From positions 1 through 21,914 of the forward strand of contig CAUYUJ010020263.1 in the NCBI GenBank assembly GCA_963575745.1: DNA of 21,914 bases, given 5' to 3'. Source of the stretch: Prorocentrum cordatum (Eukaryota; Sar; Dinophyceae; Prorocentrales; Prorocentraceae). Shown here piece after piece: positions 8,254 through 15,589 of the stretch (positions are counted from its first letter, which is position 1; each line of letters starts with the position of its first letter). The notes under the pieces are model-generated. The model saw nothing but the letters and a program-made list of their open reading frames with translations, was not told where the DNA came from and ran no database searches. The translations under genes and the position numbers were made by a program.

Positions 8254-8483
8254 ACTTCGTTCTGTTTTTGGCAAGGGATTATTTAGCACTTATGATGTTA
8301 TATGGAGAACGAGCGCGCGCACATTTTTTGGCATAGGATGACGGGGGGGGGGTCGATACCGGCCTGGCTGGGACGGTATGAGTTCATATTTTGGATGGAC
8401 GATGGGGCAGAGCCACCCCTAAATTGCAATGCGAAAAGGGGTGCCGATAATCCCTGGGTGGGTGGGTGGGGGGCGGAGGGGGT

Positions 8484-8487
<4 letters not shown>

Positions 8488-8518
<31 letters not shown>
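8488..8518. repeat. T31 homopolymer
   Basis: Thirty-one T followed by G8; lies inside module B. Confidence 0.95.
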
Positions 8519-8519
<1 letters not shown>

Positions 8520-8612
8520 GGGGGGGTATATATATATAAATAAATTACACACATATAATACATGCTGTGCAATATGTGTTGCGCAGTTGATGTGGTGCAG
8601 TTGGTGTAGTGC

Positions 8613-8889
8613 AATACATCGCCGCTCCGAAAGGTCAGTGAATTCTCTGAATTGGGCCCGATGGCATTGTGTGTTCGCCTACGTCGCAGCCCTGTTGGCA
8701 ACGGCCCCGATGGGGTTGAGGGGCAGGGCGCGTTGAACCCCTTTCCCCCCTTTAGAAGCCTAGCAAGATTTTCCCTTGCGTGGTCTCAGCGGGATCCTTG
8801 GCGAGTAGTTCCCCCTTTGATAATATAGTTTTAGTCCGGCCAACCATAAATCACGCCCATGAAAAGTAGGGCCCGGATAAATCCCGCGG
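8613..8889. other. Non-repeated island between modules
   Basis: Not matched in the other copies of the composite repeat. A short plus frame ends WHCVFAYVAALLATAPMGL, hydrophobic, before TGA at about 8736. No gene is called. Confidence 0.45.
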
Positions 8890-9325
8890 TGTGCATCTCT
8901 GTGGCCGCGCCAGCCCCAGCACGCGCGCGCAGCGGCCAGCTAGTTTGGCGCCGCCGACGCGGCCGCGGTGGCGCTCACGGCTGGGCGCACCCCAGCGGGC
9001 ACGTCATTGCGAGTCAGCGATCTGGGCGGGCGCGATGATCATAGTGGCGGTGCTGGTCACGATGTTCGCACCGACGAAGGCGCAGCCATTGCGGGCGCCG
9101 GTGCTGATCACGCCGGCGACTATGACGGCGTATTCGGGTCGCTGATGAAGGTTTTGGAACGAGGTCGACGTGCGCGCGCGGCCGACGCGCGAAAGTGGCC
9201 CGCATGGTTTTATTTGACACGGACCGTGCCCCCCCAGCACGCGCGCGAGGGCGCGCTCATGATGTCGGCATGCGGCGCCAGATGCCCGTTTGACATAATT
9301 TCGTGAAGATGTTGACAAGGCATTT
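8890..9325. repeat. Composite repeat core A, copy 2
   Basis: Homologous to 7675-8100. It is truncated at its left end, where the 8613-8889 island replaces the GTTGACACATCCC head. It keeps GATGAAGGTTTTGGAACGAG and ends TTTCGTGAAGATGTTGAC. Confidence 0.85.
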
Positions 9326-9484
9326 TTTTGTTGATTTTTTTTGTTGTTGTTGTTTTCCCCCAAAGAATTCGCGAGAACGCGCGCGCGCTTTTTTCTTCAA
9401 ACAACCGTGGTGCGAAACCATGTGTCTTTTCTACATATTTCTGGGGTACCCGATTTTGACCTCCTTCTGACACCGCAGGTTTTT
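9326..9484. other. Inter-module DNA with T-rich tract
   Basis: TTGTTG-rich sequence and a CG block (9380-9390), with no clear second copy and no gene. Confidence 0.4.
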
Positions 9485-9635
9485 GAAGGATTTCGGCATG
9501 CGCGCGCGACGACGCGCGCGCGTGCACTTTGTTTTAGTTTTTTGCGAACAAGTCTCGCGACGGCACGCGCGCGAGGGCGTTCGAACGATTTCGAAATGCG
9601 CGCGCGCGAAGCTCGTTTGGTAGTATATGTCGTTT
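9485..9635. repeat. Module C, copy 1
   Basis: CG hairpin (9496-9525) followed by TCTCGCGACGGCACGCGCG, GAGGGCGTTCGAAC and GCGCGAAGCTCGTTTGGTAG. Copy 2 is at 10964-11105. Confidence 0.85.
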
Positions 9636-10030
9636 GATTTTTTTTTTTGGGGGGGGGGTAAGAACAAACAAATGAGGCAGCGACTGAAAAATCGCAAGAG
9701 CGCGTGCGCAAAGTCTTTTAAAACTTCCGTGTTGCGAAGCCACAGGTTTTCATGTTTTTGGGCACTCGATGGTGACTTCCTCCCCGCGCCGAAGGTTTTC
9801 GAAGGATTTCGGCACGCGCGCGCGGCGGCGCGCGCGTGTGCATTTTTTCGGCAATGGGTTCTTCAATGCAAGAGATTTTTGATAAACGGGAGTGCGCGCA
9901 TAGTGTCTTTAGCAGAGGATGGCGGGGGGGGGGTAGAATCGTATGTGCATTGCAAGGCGAAAAGGTGGATCGATGAAGCCGGGACGGGTGGTGGTGGTGG
10001 GTCTGGATCGTTCAAATGATTTGTGCAACC
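9636..10030. other. Decayed module DNA
   Basis: Holds a T/G run, another CG hairpin (9812-9840) and a shortened relative of module B around 9885-9990 (GGATGGCGGGGGG, GCATTGCAAGGCGAAAAGG). No gene. Confidence 0.5.
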
Positions 10031-10600
10031 GAGTTGACGCATCCCATGCTTTTGCATGCGTCCCGCCCTCCCGCCCGCCATTTGGTTTATGCGGTGGCGA
10101 ATGCGATTCATGCTGGACGTTAGCTGGTGCATCTGTGCGGCCGCGCCAACCCTAGCGCGCGCAGCGGCCAGCTAGTTTGGCGCCGCCGACGCGGCCGCGG
10201 CGGCGCTCGCCGCTGGGCGCATCCCAGCGGGCACTTCACTGCGAGTCGGCGACTTGGGCGGGCGCGGTATCATGGTAACGTCGACAACGGTAGGCGCGAT
10301 GATGATAGTGGCGGTGCTGGCGAAGATGTTGGCACGGTCGACGGCGCGGCCAGCGCGGGCGCCGATGCTGATCGCGTCGGCGACGATGGCGGCGTCCTCG
10401 CGTCGGTGATGAAGGTTTTGGAGAGAGTTCGACACGCGCGCGCTGCCGACGCGCGAGAGTGGCCCGCGCGATTTGATTTGACGCGGGTTGTGCACCCCCC
10501 CGTCCCCGTGCGCGCTGCAGGGCGCGCGGATGATGTCGGCGTGCGGCGCCAGGGGCCTGGTGGGCAGATTTTCAGGAATCTGTTGAATAACATTTTTCCA
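10031..10600. repeat. Composite repeat core A, copy 3
   Basis: Same order of blocks as copy 1, with the extra GTATCATGGTAACGTCGACA segment also found in copy 4. Ends AATCTGTTGAATAACATTTT. Confidence 0.85.
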
Positions 10601-10758
10601 AGAATGCGCAACAGCGCGAGCGTTTTTTTTTTGGTTGGTGTATGTGAAAATTGATGTTGCGAAACCATCCGGTGGACATTCGGTTTGGTTTTGGAATCAT
10701 GTTTGCATGCTGCGAACTGATGTTTGCATGTTTGTTGGACATTCGGTTTTGCGGCCGC

Positions 10759-10759
<1 letters not shown>
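10601..10759. other. Unassigned, with GACATTCGGTTTTG duplication
   Basis: GGACATTCGGTTTTG-like words occur at about 10674 and 10738, and TGTTTGCATG words recur between them. No gene. Confidence 0.45.

Positions 10760-10848
<89 letters not shown>
10760..10848. repeat. T89 homopolymer
   Basis: Eighty-nine consecutive T following GCGGCCGCG. The length may be an assembly estimate. Confidence 0.9.
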
Positions 10849-10849
<1 letters not shown>

Positions 10850-10895
10850 TGTGGTTTTTTGTATATTATATGTATATTTGTTTTTTTTCTTTTTT

Positions 10896-10921
10896 AAATA
10901 TATTTTATTATTATTATTATC

Positions 10922-10954
<33 letters not shown>

Positions 10955-10956
10955 TG
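10896..10956. repeat. (ATT)n/(TA)n microsatellite
   Basis: ATT triplets with two ATC interruptions, then TATATATATATGG, leading into module C copy 2. Confidence 0.9.
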
Positions 10957-10963
10957 GCGGCTT

Positions 10964-11105
10964 TCGGCATGCGCGCGCGGCGATGCGCGCGCTTGCACTT
11001 CGTCCATGTTTTCTGCCACTGATTCTCGCGACGGCACGCGCGCGAGGGCGTTCGAACCATTTTGACATGTGCGCGCGCGAAGCTCGTTTGGTAGCATTTC
11101 GTGAT
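10964..11105. repeat. Module C, copy 2
   Basis: Matches 9485-9635, including GCGACGGCACGCGCGCGAGG and GAAGCTCGTTTGGTAG. Its hairpin arms are less perfect. Confidence 0.85.
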
Positions 11106-11282
11106 CATCGTGGGGAACTTTTAATTTTCTTAAGAAGCCGCCCGAACGCGCGCGCGTGCTTTTCTTAACGAACAGGTCTTCGCACATATATGTATATATG
11201 AATAAAAAACATAACGCACAACAAAGCAAGCGGTGTTACAACGCCAGGTGTTTCACATGATTTACGGACACGCGATTACATA

Positions 11283-11735
11283 TCATGGACACGAAAGTAT
11301 TTGAAAGATTTTCGGCTTGCGCTCGCGACGACGCGCGCCTGCGCTTCGTCTAATTTTCGGGAGGCGATTCTTTGGCACTCATGATGTTTGATGAGCGAGT
11401 GCGCGCGCGCATTTTTTTGGCATGGGATGACGGGGGGGGGTCGATGCCGGCCTGGCTGGGACGGTATGAGTTCATAATTTGGATGGACGATGGGGCAGAA
11501 CCACATGTAAGTTGCAATGCGGAAAAGGGGTGTCGATTATCCCGGGGTGTGGTTGGGGAGGGCGGGGTACAGTTTATTTTTAAAAAGCAAGGAGAATCAA
11601 TGCTGTGCGTTTTTTGTTGCGCAGATGATGTGGTGCAGTTGTTGTGGTGCAGTATGTATAGGTGTGTATATACGTATATGGTACAGTCCGTGTGATGCAA
11701 TCGATGTGGTGCAATTTGGGTGGTGCAATCTATGT
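11283..11735. repeat. Module B, copy 2
   Basis: Matches 8195-8612: degraded CG hairpin near 11312, GATGACGGGGGGGG, GCCTGGCTGGGACGGTATGA, GTTGCAATGCGGAAAAGGGG, then GTGGTGCAGTTG repeats. The T-run is reduced to TTTATTTTTAAAAAG. Confidence 0.8.
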
Positions 11736-11818
11736 ACTCGAAATATTTGCTGTGCAATCGATGTCGTGCAACATCTTTGGTGCACCCTATGCGATAGATA
11801 AACTCGGTTTTAAAACAT

Positions 11819-12352
11819 GAGTTGACACATCCCACGCTCTTGCAAACATCCCACCCACCCGCCCGCAACTTGGTTTGAAAACCCATGCGGTGCGATTGTG
11901 ATGCGTGCTTGGCGTTAGCTAGTGCATCTTTGCGGCCGCGCCCGCCCCAGCACGCGCGCGCACCGGCGAGCTAGTTTGGCGCGGCCGACGCGGCCGCGGT
12001 GGCGTTGACCGCTAGGCACATCCCAGCGGGCCTTTCACTGCGAGTCGACGAATTGGGCGGGCGCGGTATCATGGCAACGTCGACTACGATAGACACGATG
12101 ATGATAGTGGCGATGCTGGTGACGATGTTCGCACCGACGACGGCGCGGCCAGTGCGGGCGCCGATGCGGATCACGCCGACGACGATGACGGCGCCCTCGC
12201 GTCGGTGATGAAGCTTTTGGCAAAAGTTCGACGTGCGCGCGCGGCCGACACGCGAGAGTGGCCTGCATGGTTTTTACTTGACACGGATCGTGTCCCCCCA
12301 ACACGCGCGCAAAGGCGTGCGAATGATGTCGGCATGCGGCGCCAGAGGCCCA
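11819..12352. repeat. Composite repeat core A, copy 4
   Basis: Begins GTTGACACATCCCACG and has the same block order as copy 3. It ends abruptly after GGCGCCAGAGGCCC; the ATGTTGA tail present in the other copies is missing, marking a breakpoint at about 12352. Confidence 0.85.
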
Positions 12353-12360
12353 AAAACGGA

Positions 12361-12424
12361 TCCGGGGTGAAATAACTGTCCCACATGGACCCCACGATGG
12401 GTCCCGGGATTGATTTTGAGAGGA
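12361..12424. repeat. Dispersed GGACCCC/GGGTCC repeat, copy 1
   Basis: GGGTGAAA, then TGGACCCC, GGGTCCCGGGA and TTGATTTTGAGAG. Related copies: 15258-15290, 16629-16690 and 20580-20620. Confidence 0.65.
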
Positions 12425-12754
12425 TTTGCCCGTGTCCCCCCCTCTTGACCGATTCTGTCGGGGCGCATCCACTGCAAACCCCCCCGCCGCCTCCAACCCC
12501 GAGGGTGTCTCGGACTACCGGGGCCTCCAGGGTCCCCAAATGGAGTGCTGACGGACCGCGTGCGATCCTTAATCCGTGCGGTGCCCCGAATGTCGTGCGA
12601 CATCCCGCCCGTTTCCCCGGGGCTGGTGGTTTCTCCTCCCCGAGTCGTTTTTTTTTGACTGTGTTGGGGCCCGGCGAAAGGGCCCTTGGATGCCGAGAGC
12701 GGCCGAAACGGCCCGTCCTGATTTTTTTTTACGACGCGAGGTACCCTCGCGAAC
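12425..12754. other. Unassigned DNA
   Basis: GC-rich sequence with two short T-runs. Frames are open on both strands, with no recognised gene. Confidence 0.4.
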
Positions 12755-12898
12755 TCCTGCTCCTCCTCCTCTTCCTCCTCCTCCTCGTCCTCCTCCTCTT
12801 CCTCCTCCTCCTCCTCCTCGTCCTCCTCCTCCTCCTCCTCCTCCTCCTCCTCCTCCTCCGCCCTCCTCCCCCTCCCTCCCCGTCCTCCTCCTCCTCCG
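12755..12898. repeat. (TCC)n pyrimidine tract
   Basis: TCC-dominated tract with CGTCC interruptions. No acceptor-like AG follows closely. Confidence 0.9.
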
Positions 12899-13205
12899 CC
12901 CCGTTTGGGGAGCGGGGTCCGTCGCCACTGGGTCTGAGGGCCCCAGGAGGGCACCGTGCCCACACGGCCGGGGGCCGCGGGCGCGCCGCGGCCGCGCGCG
13001 CGCGGGCAGGCGCGCTTCCGAGGGCGGCTCCAGGCTGTGGCGAGAGAGGCCGCCGAGGGGGGGGGGGGGGCGCCCCCCGGAGAGGTTCTCTGCCAGCCCT
13101 CCCGCGTGAGGTTCTCGTCCTGGCAATCGGCGTCGCGCCAACATACTTCTACTGAGTATGTGCGTGTCCCCCCCCCCCAGGGGCGACGCGCACCGAGAAA
13201 TCTCG
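12899..13205. other. GC-rich unassigned DNA
   Basis: Includes a GGCCGCGGCCGC-type stretch near 12965-13000 and a G12 run near 13058. No gene recognised. Confidence 0.4.
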
Positions 13206-13207
13206 TG

Positions 13208-13212
<5 letters not shown>

Positions 13213-13252
<40 letters not shown>
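13213..13252. repeat. (GT)n microsatellite
   Basis: About 20 uninterrupted GT units. Confidence 0.95.
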
Positions 13253-13255
<3 letters not shown>

Positions 13256-13375
13256 CGTGGCGGGTGCTTTCTGGCCGCGCCGCTCGGGAAACGGTGTGCT
13301 GCAAGAGGGGTCTACTGCATGCTCGGTGCGGACGGTGCGCCTCGCCTCCAGGGGAGGACGTGCAGTACTGGCATG

Positions 13376-13475
13376 TCTCTGTGCCTCGGCCTCCACCTCC
13401 CTCGGTGGTCTCCACCTTCCCTCGGCCACCTTCCCTCGGCCACCTTGCCTCGGCCACCTTCCCTCTCCACCTCCC
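13376..13475. repeat. 15-bp CCTTCCCTCGGCCA tandem repeat
   Basis: Four or more units of CCACCTTCCCTCGGC with variants CCACCTCCCTCGG and CCACCTTGCCTCGGC. Confidence 0.8.
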
Positions 13476-13502
13476 TGTGACATGCGCTGTGGTCTCCGCC
13501 TT

Positions 13503-13665
13503 CCCTCGGCCCGCACCTCCCGCACCTTCCGCGCGGACGGTGCCGCCGCGATGCGGCCGTCGCGGCCGCCGCTCCGGCCTCGGCGGCGGCCGCCGCTGCG
13601 GCCGCGGCGGCGGCCGCGGCAGCTCGGCGCCTGGCGCGGAAGGTGCGGGAGGTGTGGGCCGAGGG
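13503..13665. repeat. Fold-back element, 32-bp arms
   Basis: Left arm 13503-13534 (CCCTCGGCCCGCACCTCCCG, then CACCTTCCGCGC) and right arm 13634-13665 are inverted copies with one mismatch. The 99-bp spacer is itself rich in GGCCGCGGC palindromes. No flanking duplication is found. Confidence 0.85.
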
Positions 13666-13685
13666 GCTCCCGCCTCTTTTTTTGT

Positions 13686-13822
13686 CACGTTCCTCCCGTG
13701 TTGGGTTCTCCTGTGTTGGGTTCTCGTTGTCTTGCCCCCTGAGTTGGGTTCTCCCGTGTTGGGTTCCCGCCCCTTTTTTTTCACGCGCCTCCCGTGTTGG
13801 GTTCTCGTTGTCTTACCCCCCC
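13686..13822. repeat. CCCGTGTTGGGTTCTC repeats
   Basis: Five variants of (CCC/CCT)GTGTTGGGTTC. Two are followed by TCGTTGTCTTGCCCCC or TCGTTGTCTTACCCCC, giving a ~100-bp duplication across 13689-13822. Confidence 0.8.
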
Positions 13823-13868
13823 GGGCCGTCGCGCGCGCCGTGCCCCCCCTCTCATCGCAAGCACGGCA

Positions 13869-13930
13869 GGGGGAGGGGGAGGGGGGTGCGTTGTGCTCCC
13901 CCCCCCCTCCCGCCCCCCCCCCTCCCCCCT
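13869..13930. repeat. G-run/C-run inverted tract
   Basis: G5-A-G5-A-G6 at 13869-13886 is followed by C9-T-C3-G-C9-T-C6 to about 13930. It could form a hairpin or, on the G strand, a quadruplex. Confidence 0.7.
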
Positions 13931-14002
13931 CAATAACGCCCGTTGTCGCCGCGAGTAAACAGATGCTCTCTCGGCCAGCTGGGGCCGCAGGGGCAGGATC
14001 CT

Positions 14003-14124
14003 AGTTGGCTTCAGGGGTCAAGGCCACATGCCTTACCTTCTTCCAAGGGAGCGCCTCGTATCCGAAGGGTGGCGCTCCTTGAGTATGAACCCGAGTCACT
14101 GTTGTGCAGTTGCATGCTCTGGGT
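14003..14124 (+). repeat. A/B-box repeat, copy a
   Basis: GGCTTCAGGGGTCAAG (A-box-like, 14008-14022), CCGAAGGGTGGCGCTCC, then GAACCCGAGTC (B-box-like, 14087-14097) and GTGCAGTTGCATGCT. The most diverged copy. Confidence 0.65.
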
Positions 14125-14127
14125 TTG

Positions 14128-14242
14128 TTTGGAAGAGCCTCAGCGGTTAAGTCCACGCGTGTTACTCCAAATGGGTGCCTTGTTTCTGGAGTGGGGCGTA
14201 CTCGGAGTAGGAGTCCGAATCACCGTGATGCAGTTGCATGCT
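14128..14242 (+). repeat. A/B-box repeat, copy b (intact reference)
   Basis: GCCTCAGCGGTTAAG at 14137-14151 resembles a tRNA A box and GAGTCCGAATC at 14211-14221 resembles a B box, 74 bp apart start to start. The copy is uninterrupted, holds GAGTAGGA at 14205-14212 (the target filled in copy f) and ends GTGATGCAGTTGCATGCT. A tRNA-derived SINE-like origin is inference; the clover-leaf stems pair poorly. Confidence 0.7.
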
Positions 14243-14251
14243 ACGTGTTTG

Positions 14252-14541
14252 TTTTGAGGAGCCTCAGTGGTAAGCCCACGTGGGCCACGTCAAAAAGCGG
14301 GGTCGTCTTCGCCGATGCTGGCGCGTAAGCTGCCCGCATACATTCGCGCGTCAGCGCCCTCGTTTCAATGTAGCGTGCCGCCCTGGCGGCCCGCGTAAGC
14401 CACGGCGTTGGGTCGCTATGCCATCTCGCGTAAGACCCGTTTCGGTTCGTTGCTCACGTGTGTCGTTCCAATTGGGCGTCTTGTATCCGGATGGTGCACT
14501 CCCATAATATGAGCCTGAGTCAAGGTGATGCAGTTACATGC
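14252..14541 (+). repeat. A/B-box repeat, copy c, interrupted
   Basis: A-box-like GCCTCAGTGGTAAGC at 14261-14275 and B-box-like GAGCCTGAGTC at 14511-14521 are separated by an extra ~165 bp (14290-14455) not present in copy b. CACGTG-like sequence appears at both edges. Confidence 0.65.
14290..14460 (+). repeat. Dispersed GCGCGTAAGC repeat, copy 1
   Basis: GGTCGTCTTCGCCGATG, GCGCGTAAGCTG, GTAGCGTGCCGC, ATGCCATCTCGCGTAAGACC, then TTGCTCACGTGTGT. Copy 2 at 15293-15440 keeps the same order. Confidence 0.75.
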
Positions 14542-14550
14542 TAGGTGTTT

Positions 14551-14790
14551 GTTTGGAAGAGCCTCAGTGGTCAAGTCCACGTGTGTTACAGTGCCGTTTT
14601 TAATACATGCTCCGCGTGCGGATCATGTATTCAACGAGGAGTTCATGCATACATGTACTCATAAATTAGTCATGTATTTAAATCCTATATTTTTAGAAAT
14701 CCCATGTATTAAAAACTGCCATGTGTTCCAAATGGGCGCATTGTATCTGGAGGGGGGCGTACTCTGAGTGGGAGTCCGAATCGCGGAGTC
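14551..14790 (+). repeat. A/B-box repeat, copy d, interrupted by MITE
   Basis: A-box-like GCCTCAGTGGTCAAG at 14561-14575 and B-box-like GAGTCCGAATC at 14772-14782, split by the 132-bp element 14590-14721. Confidence 0.75.
14590..14721. mobile_element. AT-rich MITE, 132 bp
   Basis: Terminal inverted repeats AGTGCCGTTTTTAATACATG (left) and TGGCAGTTTTTAATACATG (right end reversed) share a perfect 14-bp core. Flanking 8-mers TGTGTTAC (14582-14589) and TGTGTTCC (14722-14729) differ at one base. Removing the element and one 8-mer gives the continuous repeat seen in copy b. The left terminus continues into a hairpin at 14601-14630 (AATACATG, TCCGC, loop GT). No coding capacity; unlike E1-E4 in its ends. 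Confidence 0.8.
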
Positions 14791-14984
14791 TGGGAGCTGG
14801 GAGTCCACGGTGGCGCCGAAGGTTTGAGACTCGAGGTCCTCGTTGCTTGTCGGACAGGCTTGCTGCGCCTCGCCGAGAGCACCCTCGGGGTGCCCGGATC
14901 GTTCCGAGCGGCCGCCGGAGGCCCGAGTGCTGCCGCTGAAGCCATGCGGAGGAGGGCAAATCGAGGTTCGAGGCGAGGTTCGAG

Positions 14985-15196
14985 CCCTCCTCCTCCTCCC
15001 TCCTCCCTCCTCCCCCCTCCTCCTCCTCCTCCTCCTCCTCCTCCTCCTCCTTCTCCCTCCTCCTCCTCCTCCCTCCTCCCCCCTCCTCCCCCCTCCTCTT
15101 CCCTCCTCCTCCTCCCTCCTCCTCTTCCTCCTCCTCCTCCTCCTCCTCCTCCTTCTCCCTCCTCCTCCCTCCTCCTCCCTCCTCCCCCTCCTCTCT
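14985..15196. repeat. (TCC)n pyrimidine tract
   Basis: TCC-dominated tract of about 210 bp. It is preceded by CGAGGTTCGAG and followed by CTCGTCGCCACGGCGGGG; the same two flanking words recur near a (CGT)n tract at 20818-20855. Confidence 0.9.
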
Positions 15197-15257
15197 TGGG
15201 TCGCCTCGGCGTCTCTCGTCGCCACGGCGGGGCGCGGCTCGAAAAGGTGGCCGGGGT

Positions 15258-15290
15258 GGGCCCCAGGAGGGGTTCGGGGACAGATTTGCG
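15258..15290. repeat. Dispersed GGACCCC/GGGTCC repeat, copy 2
   Basis: GGCCCCAGGAGGGGTTCGGG then GACAGATTTG closely matches 16655-16690. Confidence 0.65.
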
Positions 15291-15292
15291 TT

Positions 15293-15440
15293 ACAAAAAA
15301 CGAGGTCGTCTGCGCGGACATCCGCGCGTGAGCTGTCCGCGCAAGCTCGCGCGTAAGCGCCTTCGCCTCCATGGTGGCGTGCCGCGCTGGTGGCCATGCC
15401 ATCTCGCGTGAGGCCCGTCTCGCTTCGTCGCTCACGTGTG
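15293..15440 (+). repeat. Dispersed GCGCGTAAGC repeat, copy 2
   Basis: Same block order as 14290-14460: GGTCGTCTGCGCGGAC, GCGCGTAAGCGCC, GGTGGCGTGCCGC, ATGCCATCTCGCGTGAGGCC, CGCTCACGTGTGT. Confidence 0.75.
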
Positions 15441-15580
15441 TTGTTCCAACTGGGCGCCTTGTACCCGGGAAGTGGCACTCCGAGAGTTGTACCCGGGAAG
15501 TGGCACTCCGAGAGTTGTACCCGGGAAGTGGCACTCCGAGAGTAGGAGTCCGAGCCAATGTGATGCAGGTACATGCTGGG
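15438..15580 (+). repeat. A/B-box repeat, copy e, with 28-bp triplication
   Basis: The right part of the unit (GTTCCAACTGGGCGCCTTGT onward) with B-box-like GAGTCCGAGCC at 15546-15556 and GTGATGCAGGTACATGCT. The A-box side is replaced by the GCGCGTAAGC repeat. Three 28-bp units (15459-15542, GTACCCGGGAAGTGGCACTC core) sit just before the B box. Confidence 0.75.
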
Positions 15581-15589
15581 TGCTTGTTT

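Larger units (their letters stand above)
8195..8612. repeat. Module B, copy 1
   Basis: Starts near the GAAGGATTTCGG lead-in, contains the CG hairpin 8224-8253, then GATGACGGGGGG, GCCTGGCTGGGACGGTATGA, a T31 run and TGTGGTGCAGTTG. Copy 2 is at 11283-11735. Confidence 0.8.

Noticed and set aside
7733-12174. Conserved minus-strand peptide with hydrophobic stretch (GANIVTSIATIIIV) in four copies
   Set aside because: The copies are frame-shifted relative to one another, differences between copies are mostly replacement changes, and two copies lack ~35 bp out of frame. It fits a non-coding repeat.
14128-14242. Functional tRNA gene
   Set aside because: A- and B-box-like words are present, but acceptor, anticodon and T stems do not pair convincingly, so only a tRNA-like repeat is reported.
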